Assembly: GCA_020845575.1 (NCBI GenBank)
Contig: JADLFL010000046.1
Location: 1-64,000, forward strand
Direction of reading: 5' to 3'
Origin: Acidobacteriota bacterium
GTDB taxonomy: Bacteria; Acidobacteriota; Vicinamibacteria; Vicinamibacterales; Vicinamibacteraceae
Length of the DNA: 64,000 nt
Shown in pieces: positions 8,657 to 16,983 of the stretch; position 1 is the first letter of the stretch; each line of letters begins with the position of its first letter. Both the position numbers and the translations under genes were made by a program. A model generated the notes under the pieces. That model searched no databases. It saw only the letters and a program-made list of their open reading frames with translations, and had not been told where the DNA came from.

Positions 8657-11479
8657 GTGGAAGTGTTCAGGAATCTCGCACTCGCGGGCCTTGTGCTCGC
8701 GACGGCGTCGCCTCTGGCGGCGCAACAGACCATCAGCGACGCCACGGTGACTGGCCGTGTCACCGACGCCACAGGCGCCATCGTCGCCGATGCGGACGTG
8801 ACGGCGCGTCACATCGACACGAACGTGTCGACGACGACCACGACCGACGTCGAAGGGCGCTTCAGGCTGGCGCACCTTCGCATCGGGTCATACGACATCT
8901 CGGTCCACCACGCCGGCTTCGCACCCGCGACGCACGCGCTCACGCTCGGTGCCGGCAGCGCGTTCTCGCTCCCCGTCACGCTCTCGGTCGACGGCATCGC
9001 CGACGACGTCATCGTCAGCGCCACGCCGCCCATCATCGAATCAGCGCGCAGCCAGGCGGCCGTGACGATGACCGAACAGGAAGTCGATCGCTTACCTGTC
9101 AACGGGCGCGGCTTCCTCGACGTGGCGCTGCTCGCTCCATCTGTCGCGCCTCCCAACATCAACAGCACGCAACTGTTCGCCGAGACATCGGCCGTCCCAG
9201 GCGTCGGCCTGTCCGTCGGCGGGCAGCGCAACCTCTCCAACAGTTCCATCGTTGACGGCCTCTCCGCCAACGACGATGCAGCGGGGTTGACCGGCATGAC
9301 GTACGGGCTCGATGCCATCGAACAGTTCCAGGTGATCACCTCCGGCGCGCAGGCCGAGCTCGGGCGCGCACTCGCAGGCCAGATCAGCGTCGTCACGCGC
9401 AGCGGCACGAACGCGTTGCGGGGCACCGTATACGGGTATTTCCGCGACGATCGGTTCAACGCCGCCAACGCCCTCTCCGGCACGACGCTGCCGATGTCGC
9501 AGCAGCAGTACGGCGCGAGCGTCGGCGGACCGCTTCGACGCGACAGCGCCTTCTACTTTGCCAACGTCGAGCGCCGCGTCCTCGATCAGTCAGGCCTGAC
9601 GACGATTGCGCCCGAGCATGTCGCAACCATCAACGCGCGCCTCGCGGCCGTCGACTATCCGGGGGAGCCCGTGAGGACGGGGTTGTACGACAACCCGGTG
9701 ACGACGCTCAACGCGCTCGGCAAGATCGATCACGCCGTCAGCACGCGCAACAGGCTCGGAGTACGGTACAGCCTCTACGACGTCTCGGCCGTCAACTCGC
9801 GAGGCGCCGGTGGACTGGCCGCTCCCTCGGCCTCGTCAGGTCTCGACAACAGGGATCAGTCCATCGCCGTCACGAACACGCTCACCATCGGCACGCGCAC
9901 CGTGAACGAGACGCGCGCGCAGTGGCTCGACAGCGACCTTCGCGCCCTGCCGTCCGATCCGATGGGACCTGCAGTGTCCATCGCTGGCATCGCCACGTTC
10001 GGCACGCTGTCGTCGAGTCCGCAGGGACGCGAGAACCGCATGCTGCAAATCGTCGACAACATCTCGCAGCAGCGCGGGGCACACGCCCTTCGCGCCGGTG
10101 TCGACCTCGTCCATCACGACGACCGCATCACGTTCCCGCGCGCGTTGCGCGGCTCCTATGCCTTCGCGTCGCTCGACGCCTTCCTGCGCGGCAGCTACAA
10201 CAACGCCGGTTTCACGCAGACGTTCGGCGCGGTGGGCGTCGATCAGCGCAGCACCAACCTCGGTGTGTTCGTGCAGGACGCGTGGAGCGCGGCATCGACC
10301 CTGACGCTGAACTTCGGGCTGCGCTACGACGCGCAGTGGCTCGACACCGTGAACACCGACACCAACAACGTGTCGCCGCGCGCCGGGTTCGCCTGGACGC
10401 CATCCGCCTCGCGCGCGTGGGTCGTGCGCGGCAACGCCGGCCTCTACTACGACCGCGTGCCGATGCGCGCGCTGGCCAACGCCCTTCTGTCGGCCGACAA
10501 CACCACGAACCTGACGCAGATGCGTCAGACCAACATCAGCCTGTCGCCGGGCCAGGCCGGCGCACCAGTGTTCCCGCAGGTCCTCCCTGCCGCGGTCCCG
10601 TCTGTCACGCTGTTCTCGCTCTCGACGATGCAGCGCGATCTGCGGAACGCCCGTTCGACGCAGGCCAATGTCGAAGTCGAGCGACAGATCGGCAGTCGCG
10701 GCGCCGTCAGTGTGGGCTACGCCTGGCTTCGCGGACGCGATCTGCTGATGGCCGTCAACCAGAACGTGCCGTCGTGCGTCCCCACGGGCACCAACAACGG
10801 GTGCCGCCCGAACGCCGCCTACGCCAACGACAGCCGCTACTCCTCCGCCGGACGGTCGACCTACCACGGCCTGCTCGTGTCGTACACACAGCGTCCGTCG
10901 GACTGGGGCTACGTGCGCGCGAGCTACACGCTGTCGAAGGCGATGAACGACGTCGGCGAGTACTTCTTCAGCGGGCCGATCGATCCGTTCGATCTCTCGA
11001 AGGACTGGGCGCGGGCCGACAACGACAGACGTCATCTCCTCGTCATCAGCAGCGGCGTCAACACGCCGATGGGCCGCGCGCGCACCACCTGGCAGCAGTT
11101 GTGGTACGGCTTCCAGATCAGCACGATGATCCAGGCCTACTCGGCAGCGCCCTTCACGGTCACGTCGGGCGTCACCACGCTGCAGGGCACGGCGGGTCGG
11201 CCGATCGTCGACGGCGCGTTCATTCCGCGCAACACGGGCGTCGGTGATGAGTTCATCAGCGTCAGCGCGCGCCTGAGCCGCACGTTCAGCCTTGGCGGCG
11301 GACTGCGTCTCGAAGCCACCGCCGAAGTGTTCAACGCCACGAACGCTGTCAACGAGATCGCCCGCAACACCACGTTCGGCACCGGCGCGTATCCCGATGC
11401 GCCGTCGGCGACGTTCGACAGGGTCACCGCCGTCGGCGATCCCCGCAGCGCGCAATTCGCGCTTCGCCTCCGCTTCTGA
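8657..11479 (+). CDS. TonB-dependent receptor with carboxypeptidase-regulatory N-terminal domain
   Basis: 940 residues from the GTG at 8657, chosen because it begins a signal peptide (LALAGLVLATASPLAAQQ). A CarboxypepD_reg-like domain follows at about 25-110 (GRVTDATGAIVADADVTA), then a plug domain (TEQEVDRLPVNGRGFLDVALLAPSV). The remainder is an outer-membrane beta barrel ending in the expected aromatic C-terminus (FALRLRF). This Oar-like architecture is the dominant TonB-receptor type in Acidobacteria and imports large or scarce ligands using the proton-motive force through TonB. Neighbours, a Cys/His-rich protein upstream and a CxCC propeller protein 11 bp downstream, hint at a metal complex as ligand; this is inference only. 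Confidence 0.88.
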   Translation: MEVFRNLALAGLVLATASPLAAQQTISDATVTGRVTDATGAIVADADVTARHIDTNVSTTTTTDVEGRFRLAHLRIGSYDISVHHAGFAPATHALTLGAGSAFSLPVTLSVDGIADDVIVSATPPIIESARSQAAVTMTEQEVDRLPVNGRGFLDVALLAPSVAPPNINSTQLFAETSAVPGVGLSVGGQRNLSNSSIVDGLSANDDAAGLTGMTYGLDAIEQFQVITSGAQAELGRALAGQISVVTRSGTNALRGTVYGYFRDDRFNAANALSGTTLPMSQQQYGASVGGPLRRDSAFYFANVERRVLDQSGLTTIAPEHVATINARLAAVDYPGEPVRTGLYDNPVTTLNALGKIDHAVSTRNRLGVRYSLYDVSAVNSRGAGGLAAPSASSGLDNRDQSIAVTNTLTIGTRTVNETRAQWLDSDLRALPSDPMGPAVSIAGIATFGTLSSSPQGRENRMLQIVDNISQQRGAHALRAGVDLVHHDDRITFPRALRGSYAFASLDAFLRGSYNNAGFTQTFGAVGVDQRSTNLGVFVQDAWSAASTLTLNFGLRYDAQWLDTVNTDTNNVSPRAGFAWTPSASRAWVVRGNAGLYYDRVPMRALANALLSADNTTNLTQMRQTNISLSPGQAGAPVFPQVLPAAVPSVTLFSLSTMQRDLRNARSTQANVEVERQIGSRGAVSVGYAWLRGRDLLMAVNQNVPSCVPTGTNNGCRPNAAYANDSRYSSAGRSTYHGLLVSYTQRPSDWGYVRASYTLSKAMNDVGEYFFSGPIDPFDLSKDWARADNDRRHLLVISSGVNTPMGRARTTWQQLWYGFQISTMIQAYSAAPFTVTSGVTTLQGTAGRPIVDGAFIPRNTGVGDEFISVSARLSRTFSLGGGLRLEATAEVFNATNAVNEIARNTTFGTGAYPDAPSATFDRVTAVGDPRSAQFALRLRF

Positions 11480-11490
11480 GGTCTCCCACA

Positions 11491-12828
11491 GTGACGACCA
11501 CGCTTCGATTCACGCTCGGTCTCCTGCTTGCCGGCACGGCCCTCCACGCCGTCGCTCGTTCGAACGCCGGTGCGCCAACGGCGAACCCCGTGATGCTCGA
11601 CGTGCCCGCGCGATCCGATGCCACGCCATCGATCGCCGCGCAGGGCGCGTTCGTCGCCGTGGCCTGGGGCGCCTCGGCCGACGGCAAGGCCGACGTCTTG
11701 GTCGCGACCAGCCGCGACGGCGGGAAGACATTCGGTGCGCCGGTGCGCGTCAATCGCGTTGCAGGCGAAGGACGCCTCGGCGGCGAGTTGCCGCCGCGCG
11801 TGGCGTTGCGCGCAACAGCGGGCACGCCACGGCCTGACGTGTTCGTCCTGTGGAACGCGCGCGGCGCGTCGACAACGATTCAGATGGCGCGATCGCGCGA
11901 CGGCGGCACCACGTTCGGCGCGCCTGTGGCGCTGCAGGCCAGCGGCGCTGCCGGTGATCGCGGGTGGCCCGCCCTCACCGTCGATACGCAGGGACGCGCG
12001 CACGCGATCTGGCTCGATCATCGCGGCCTCGCGGCGGCTCGAAGCGCGGGCGCGGCGTCGAAGCCGGCGTCGGGTACCGGACATCATGCGCATGCGCACA
12101 CCGACGGCCCTGCGGTCGACGGCGCGGTAGACGCGCAGAAGTCGTCACTGTTCTACGCACGCGTCGGTGGTGACGCCACACTCCAGCCCACGCCGGAACA
12201 GGCCGTCACGCCCGGCGTGTGCTACTGCTGCAAGACGGCGCTTGCCGCGGGGCCGAGCGACACGATCGTGGCCGCGTGGCGGCATGTGTACCCCGGCGAT
12301 CTCCGCGACATCGCGATGGCGATTTCGCGCGACGGTGGGCGCACGTTCTCGGCGCCCGCGCGCGTGAGCGAAGACGGCTGGGCCATCAACGGCTGTCCCG
12401 ACGATGGGCCTGCGGTGGTCGTGGACGGTGCCGGCGTGACGCACATCGTGTGGCCCACGGTGATCGGCACGACTGATCCGGAAGGCGCGCTGTTCTACAG
12501 CACGACACGCGACGGCAAGCAGTTCACGCCGCGCGTGCGCGTGCCGACGATGGGTGGGCCGAAGCCGACGCATCCGCAGTTGGCCATCGGTCCGACGGGC
12601 AGACTCGTCGTCGCGTGGGACGAGATGATCGGTCGAGAGCGGCTGTCCGTCCTGCGCGAAGTGAAGAACGGTGGCGCGACGCCGACCTTCGGCGAACCCG
12701 TCACGCTGGCACGCGGCGGCTCCGACAATCACCCCGTGGTCGCTGTCCTGTCAGATGTCGTCGTCGCCGCGTGGGCCACCGGCGGCGACAACTCGCGCAT
12801 CGCCACACGGCGGATTGCATTGAAATAG
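11491..12828 (+). CDS. Exported sialidase-like (BNR) propeller protein with CYCC motif
   Basis: 445 residues starting at GTG 11491, 11 bp after the receptor stop. A signal peptide (LGLLLAGTALHAVARS) is followed by Asp-box repeats of the BNR type (SRDGGKTFGAPV, SRDGGTTFGAPV, SRDGGRTFSAPA), indicating a six-bladed propeller. The catalytic arginine triad of true sialidases is not evident. A conserved-looking GVCYCCKTAL segment and NGCPDDGP lie mid-protein, suggesting a metal or disulfide site. Probably periplasmic and encoded in an operon with the TonB receptor. Called sialidase-like by fold, not by activity. Confidence 0.75.
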   Translation: MTTTLRFTLGLLLAGTALHAVARSNAGAPTANPVMLDVPARSDATPSIAAQGAFVAVAWGASADGKADVLVATSRDGGKTFGAPVRVNRVAGEGRLGGELPPRVALRATAGTPRPDVFVLWNARGASTTIQMARSRDGGTTFGAPVALQASGAAGDRGWPALTVDTQGRAHAIWLDHRGLAAARSAGAASKPASGTGHHAHAHTDGPAVDGAVDAQKSSLFYARVGGDATLQPTPEQAVTPGVCYCCKTALAAGPSDTIVAAWRHVYPGDLRDIAMAISRDGGRTFSAPARVSEDGWAINGCPDDGPAVVVDGAGVTHIVWPTVIGTTDPEGALFYSTTRDGKQFTPRVRVPTMGGPKPTHPQLAIGPTGRLVVAWDEMIGRERLSVLREVKNGGATPTFGEPVTLARGGSDNHPVVAVLSDVVVAAWATGGDNSRIATRRIALK

Positions 12829-12831
12829 GTC

Positions 12832-12887
12832 GGGCACCGGGCACCGGGCACCGGGCACCGGGCACCGGGCACCGGGCACCGGGCACC
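12832..12887. repeat. Eight perfect tandem copies of GGGCACC
   Basis: An uninterrupted 56-bp array of eight identical heptamers just after the propeller-protein stop. It is the most homogeneous array in the window, implying recent expansion or active slippage. Confidence 0.97.
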
Positions 12888-12910
12888 GGAAGGAGCCAAC
12901 GCAGAGACAC

Positions 12911-12939
12911 GATGGAGCGAACGGGTTTCAACCCGTTGG
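12911..12939 (-). repeat. Palindromic tail-bearing repeat, family 1 (reverse orientation)
   Basis: On the minus strand it reads as a stem with arms ending ACGGGT/ACCCGT, loop TGAA, then the tail CTCCATC. The stretch 12829-13101 between genes consists almost wholly of repeat material: this element plus the arrays at 12832 and 13007. Confidence 0.8.
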
Positions 12940-13006
12940 TCGACGCCGGGGGCTTCCGCCTCCGCGCACCGCGCTACGGCGAGACATGGCCTCCATCTCC
13001 ACTTCC

Positions 13007-13055
13007 GGTTGCCGGTTGCCCGTTGCCCGTTGCCGGTTGCCGGTTGCCGGTATCC
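13007..13055. repeat. Seven-unit heptamer array (GGTTGCC/CGTTGCC)
   Basis: Seven consecutive units with single-base variation lie upstream of the lactonase-like gene. It is in the opposite sense to the GGGCACC array at 12832. Confidence 0.93.
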
Positions 13056-13101
13056 CCCGGCATTGACCGGCGCTCGCGGCGGCTGGATGATGGGCGCCAT
13101 C

Positions 13102-14367
13102 ATGTCGTCGACTCCCGATCGGACGCTGACCACGCGCACGCTCACGCGGCGTGCGTTCGTCAAGACCGCCACCGCGCTCACGGCGAGTGCGCCGGCACTC
13201 GCGAGGGCGTCCGGTCAGGCGGCCGCGCGTGGGCCCCTGTGTGCGTACGTCGGCACGTACAGCGCCGCGCCGAACACGACGGGCGTCGCCGATCGCAACG
13301 GGCGCGGCATCCACATCTTCTCGGTGAATCGCGAGACAGGCGCGCTCACGCCGGCGGGCATCGTGGAGCACTACACGAGTCCGAGCGCACTCGTCGTCAA
13401 TGCCAACGCGACGCACATGTACTCGACCGATGCTTCGGACCTCGTCGACAACAGGACGTCGGGTTCCGTGTCTGCGTTCGCCGTGGATCGCACGACGGGC
13501 ATGCTGTCGCTGCTCAACACCGTGCCCTCCGGCGGCATGGGGCCGACGTACGCGCACATCCATCCGTCTGGCTCGCACCTGTTCGTGGCCAACTACGGCG
13601 GCGGGTCTGTTGCCGCGCTGCCCATCCTGCCCGACGGCCGACTCGGCCCCGCCAGCGACGTCCACAAGACCGCCGGCATCGTCGGGCCCACGCGCGCGGC
13701 GAGTGCGCCCCCGGGAAGCTTCGCGTTCAGCGGTCACGACAAGCCGCATGCGCACATGATCGAGACCGATCCGGCCGGCAGGTTCGTGCTGGCGCCCGAC
13801 CTCGGACTCGATCGCATCTTCGTCTGGTCGTTCGACGCGACGACGGGACGACTCACGCCAGCCGACCCACCGTCTGTCGCGTTTCCTCCGGGTGACGGGC
13901 CGCGCCACTTCGCCTTCCACCCGAACGGAACGTGGCTGTACTCGATTCAGGAGGAGGGATCGACGCTGGTGCTGCTGGACTACGACGCGGCTCACGGCCG
14001 TCTCACGCCACGGCAGACGATCTCGAGTCTGCCGCCGGGATACGCCGGCAGCAATTTCTGTTCGGGCATCTGCGTCTCGAGCGACGGCCGCTTCGTCTAC
14101 GCCGGCAATCGCCTGCACGACAGCATCGGCATTTTCGCGATCGGACGCGACGGCACGCTGACGTTCGTCGACGCCGAGCAGACGCGCGGCAGCTACCCGC
14201 GCAGCATGAGTCTCGATCCATCGGGCCGGTTTCTGTATTCGTGCAACCAGCGCGCCGACAACGTCACGACCTTCCGCGTCGACAAGAAGACAGGCCGCCT
14301 CACGTTCACGGGCCAGTACACGCCCGTCGGCAGCCCGTCGGCGATGGCATTCATCGACAGAGGATAG
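13102..14367 (+). CDS. Lactonase family (6-phosphogluconolactonase-type, YbhE fold) exported protein
   Basis: 421 residues from the ATG at 13102 (ATGs at 13087 and 13090 are possible; the frame further upstream is repeat-derived). A twin-arginine signal is visible (LTRRAFVKTATALTASAPALA). The rest is a seven-bladed propeller of the PF10282 lactonase family: YVGTYSAAPN, HPSGSHLFVANYGGGSVA, GDGPRHFAFHPNGTWLYSIQEEGS, FCSGICVSSDGRFVYAGNR. Cytosolic homologues open 6-phosphogluconolactone. An exported, Tat-dependent member more likely acts on periplasmic sugar lactones, or is only fold-related. It converges on dctA with a 3-bp gap. Confidence 0.83.
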   Translation: MSSTPDRTLTTRTLTRRAFVKTATALTASAPALARASGQAAARGPLCAYVGTYSAAPNTTGVADRNGRGIHIFSVNRETGALTPAGIVEHYTSPSALVVNANATHMYSTDASDLVDNRTSGSVSAFAVDRTTGMLSLLNTVPSGGMGPTYAHIHPSGSHLFVANYGGGSVAALPILPDGRLGPASDVHKTAGIVGPTRAASAPPGSFAFSGHDKPHAHMIETDPAGRFVLAPDLGLDRIFVWSFDATTGRLTPADPPSVAFPPGDGPRHFAFHPNGTWLYSIQEEGSTLVLLDYDAAHGRLTPRQTISSLPPGYAGSNFCSGICVSSDGRFVYAGNRLHDSIGIFAIGRDGTLTFVDAEQTRGSYPRSMSLDPSGRFLYSCNQRADNVTTFRVDKKTGRLTFTGQYTPVGSPSAMAFIDRG

Positions 14368-14370
14368 GGC

Positions 14371-15675
14371 TCAGCTCTCTTCGTCGATCACCGCGGTGCC
14401 GTTGAGGAGGGCGTGGGCGCGCGGTTCGTCGAGGGCGTTGTCCCACCTGGCGACGACGAGCGTGGCGACGACGTTGCCCACGAGGTTGGTGAGCGCGCGG
14501 GCTTCGGACATGAAGCGATCGACGCCCAGCAGCAGCGTGAGGCCGGCAACGGGGATGCTCGGAACGGCGGCAAGCGTCGCGGCCAGGGTGATGAATCCGC
14601 TGCCCGTCACCCCTGCCGCCCCCTTCGACGTGACGAGCAGCAATCCGAGGATCGACAGCGTGTCACGGATCGACAGATGGACGTCGGTCGCCTGCGCGAT
14701 GAACACCGCGGCCATCGTCATGTAGATGGCCGTCCCATCGAGGTTGAACGAGTACCCCGTCGGCACGACGAGTCCGACCACGGGCTTCGCGCACCCGAGC
14801 CGCTCCATCTTCGCCATGATGCGCGGCAGCACCGACTCGGACGAGGACGTGCCGAGCACGATGAGCAACTCCTCGCGGATGTACCGGATCAGCTTGAAGA
14901 TGCTGAAACCGCAGAACCTCACGATGGCGCCGAGCACGATGACGACAAAGAGCAGGCAGGTGATGTAGACGGCCGCCATCAGCTTGCCGAGCGACAGCAG
15001 CGTGCCGAGACCGTACGTGCCGATCGTGAAGGCCATCGCGCCGAACGCCCCGACGGGCGCCAGGCGCATCACGAGCGCGACGACGGCGAAGAGCCCGTGC
15101 GCGCACGCTTCGAGCAACGCCACGAGCGGGCCGCTCCCCGGCTGCAGGTGCAGCATGGCCAGGCCGAACAGTACGGAGAACAGCAACACCTGGAGGATGT
15201 CGCCCTTGGCGAACGCGCCGATGACGCTGTCGGGAATCACGCCGAGCAGGAAATCCGTCGCACTCGCATGTCCCGCGGCCGACGTGTAGGCGCTGACGCC
15301 AGACGCGTTCAGCGTCGCCGGATCGACGTGCATGCCGGCGCCAGGCTGCACCACCATGACGACGATGAGGCCCACCACGAGGGCCACGGTGGACACCACC
15401 TCGAAATAGATCAGCGCGCGGAGGCCGACGCGTCCCACGTCCTTCATCGCGCCCATCTGTCCGATGCCGACGACGACGGTGGTGAACACGATCGGCGTGA
15501 TCAGCATCTTCACGAGCTTGATGAAGCCGTCGCCCAGCGGCTTCATCGCCACGCCCGCGTCCGGCATGAACGTTCCGAGCAGGACGCCGATCGTGATGCC
15601 GATGAGGACCTGGACGTAGAGGCTGCGGAGCAGGCTCCCGCCGTGGCTGGATGCAGCGGACGTCTGCGCGATCAT
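14371..15675 (-). CDS. dctA: C4-dicarboxylate:cation symporter (DctA, SLC1/DAACS family)
   Basis: 434 residues, the normal length for DctA. It shows the hallmark HP1 serine-rich loop ([16 protein letters not shown]), the TM7 region [19 protein letters not shown]2 ([18 protein letters not shown]) and the [17 protein letters not shown] segment. It sits in the inner membrane and co-transports succinate, fumarate or malate, or possibly glutamate/aspartate as in the GltP sister group, with protons or sodium. No sensor kinase is next to it. The sequence favours DctA over GltP. A palindromic repeat lies just upstream of its start. Confidence 0.88.
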   Translation of the reverse strand: MIAQTSAASSHGGSLLRSLYVQVLIGITIGVLLGTFMPDAGVAMKPLGDGFIKLVKMLITPIVFTTVVVGIGQMGAMKDVGRVGLRALIYFEVVSTVALVVGLIVVMVVQPGAGMHVDPATLNASGVSAYTSAAGHASATDFLLGVIPDSVIGAFAKGDILQVLLFSVLFGLAMLHLQPGSGPLVALLEACAHGLFAVVALVMRLAPVGAFGAMAFTIGTYGLGTLLSLGKLMAAVYITCLLFVVIVLGAIVRFCGFSIFKLIRYIREELLIVLGTSSSESVLPRIMAKMERLGCAKPVVGLVVPTGYSFNLDGTAIYMTMAAVFIAQATDVHLSIRDTLSILGLLLVTSKGAAGVTGSGFITLAATLAAVPSIPVAGLTLLLGVDRFMSEARALTNLVGNVVATLVVARWDNALDEPRAHALLNGTAVIDEES

Positions 15676-15698
15676 CGAGGGGGCATTCTACCCGCCGC

Positions 15699-15723
15699 GG
15701 GCCGGGCTCTCCGAGCCCGGCCC
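15699..15723. repeat. Palindromic repeat, family 2 (GGGCCGGGCTC-TCC-GAGCCCGGCCC)
   Basis: Perfect 11-bp arms around a TCC loop in the spacer between the dctA start and the CBM9-like gene stop (both minus strand). Near-identical copies occur at 60520 and 61985. Confidence 0.88.
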
Positions 15724-15730
15724 CTGGGGG

Positions 15731-16594
15731 TCAATGTCGGGGGGCGGCCACGAAGGTCACCACGCCGAAACGCTCGGGATCGTGGAAGCCCAGCGCGCCA
15801 TGCGTCACCGACCACGCGGCGTATTCATCGTCGGCGCGCAGGGCCTCCAGTTCCGCGTCGATCTCGGCCTTTCGCCCGGCTGCCGCCGCGCCGCGCTCCT
15901 GCACCAGCGCGTCGATGCGAGCGGCCTTGGCGACGCCCCCGGGACGCTTGATGCGGTACAGCCCCACGCGCCACTGGTCGCCAGGTTTCGGGGCCGACGT
16001 CACGCCCGACTCGGCCAGCGACGCCCACGGGATCGCCACTTCCGCGATCCAGCCAGCCGCGTGACGCGTCACGGCGGTCTGCATACCCGCCGCGTTCCAG
16101 CGACGCGTGTCGCCGCCGCCCGTCCGCGGCGCGGGAATCATCAGGTCCACGACGACGTTGGTGGGACTGACTTCGATCTCGGCGTACTGCCGTCCGTCGC
16201 CATCGGGGTCGAGGAAGATCTCGACGACCTCCTCCTGCCAGAGCCGCTCGTCACGCGCCGTGTGCCGCGCCCAGGGTTCGGCGTCAGTACACGCGAACGC
16301 GACGTACAGGTTCGTGGCGTCCCACGTCACCGCCGCCTCGGTGGGAAAAGCCGGCGGGCGCTGCGGTCCACGAATCAGCCGAAACGGCCCGACGCGCGGT
16401 GCAAGCGCCCACGACACCTCGTCGAGCACGCCGTCGATGCGGATCGTGTCGACCGTCCCCTGCGCCACATACGACGCGATGGGCGGCAGATCGCCCGTGC
16501 GCCCCGCCGCCTCCTGTCCCGACACTACGCCGCCGGCGAGCACGCATGCACCCGCCACCACCCCCACCAGCCACACCGACATCGGCTTCGACAT
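15731..16594 (-). CDS. Exported CBM9-like (carbohydrate-binding family 9) protein
   Basis: 287 residues with an N-terminal signal peptide (VWLVGVVAGACVLAGGVVSGQ). The body matches the CBM9/DOMON-like sandwich seen in many exported acidobacterial proteins: IRIDGVLDEVSWALAPRVGPF, EAAVTWDATNLYVAFACTDAEPWA, EEVVEIFLDPDGDGRQYAEIEVSPTNVVVDLM, AEVAIPWASL. The family binds sugars or heme-like ligands, and stand-alone versions have no assigned activity. It is the last gene of a likely operon with a TonB receptor and YtxJ (23 bp after YtxJ), so it may sit in the periplasm beside that uptake system. Confidence 0.8.
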   Translation of the reverse strand: MSKPMSVWLVGVVAGACVLAGGVVSGQEAAGRTGDLPPIASYVAQGTVDTIRIDGVLDEVSWALAPRVGPFRLIRGPQRPPAFPTEAAVTWDATNLYVAFACTDAEPWARHTARDERLWQEEVVEIFLDPDGDGRQYAEIEVSPTNVVVDLMIPAPRTGGGDTRRWNAAGMQTAVTRHAAGWIAEVAIPWASLAESGVTSAPKPGDQWRVGLYRIKRPGGVAKAARIDALVQERGAAAAGRKAEIDAELEALRADDEYAAWSVTHGALGFHDPERFGVVTFVAAPRH

Positions 16595-16617
16595 GCGCCG
16601 CCTCCTCGTGTATGGGA

Positions 16618-16977
16618 CTACCGTACCGCGGCGCGCTCGGCCGCCACGGCGGCGTGCACCGCCGGCACCGTGATCGCCAGGTGCGACGTGTGCCAGCGCA
16701 CGGTCCCACCCATGACGAGCAGCGCCTGCGGCGACTTGTGCCGCACGCCCAGGCGTTCCGCGATCTCGTTGGACACGGGTCGCGCCGCCTGCACGGAGAT
16801 CAGGTACACGGGCACGTCCCAGGCCGGATCGGCCAGCAGCGCCTGCACTTCCTCATGGGCCTGCAGGCTCAGCCCGCACGTCTCGCTGTGCTTGAACAAC
16901 AGAATCGGCGCATCACCCGCAGCATCGAGCGCCGCGTCGAGATCCGCGATGGTCAGGAGGGGCTTCATCGTCATCAT
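16618..16977 (-). CDS. ytxJ: Monothiol bacilliredoxin-like protein YtxJ
   Basis: 119 residues, the full size of the YtxJ/DUF2847 family, with a thioredoxin fold. FKHSETCGLS carries the single active Cys and RHKSPQALLVMGGTVRWHTSH the conserved C-terminal block. In Firmicutes, YtxJ (BrxC) reduces protein-bacillithiol mixed disulfides, so this suggests bacillithiol chemistry in the host. It is cytoplasmic. It starts only 6 bp after the TonB receptor stop and is cotranscribed with it, hinting at thiol or metal stress handling. No bsh genes are in the window. Confidence 0.82.
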   Translation of the reverse strand: MMTMKPLLTIADLDAALDAAGDAPILLFKHSETCGLSLQAHEEVQALLADPAWDVPVYLISVQAARPVSNEIAERLGVRHKSPQALLVMGGTVRWHTSHLAITVPAVHAAVAAERAAVR

Positions 16978-16983
16978 CGTGCC

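Noticed and set aside
12832-13055. Possible CRISPR array from the dense repeats
   Set aside because: Units are 7 bp and contiguous, with no 25-40 bp repeats, no unique spacers and no cas genes.
16618-16977. YtxJ as a second selenoprotein candidate
   Set aside because: Its active Cys is encoded normally and there is no in-frame TGA.
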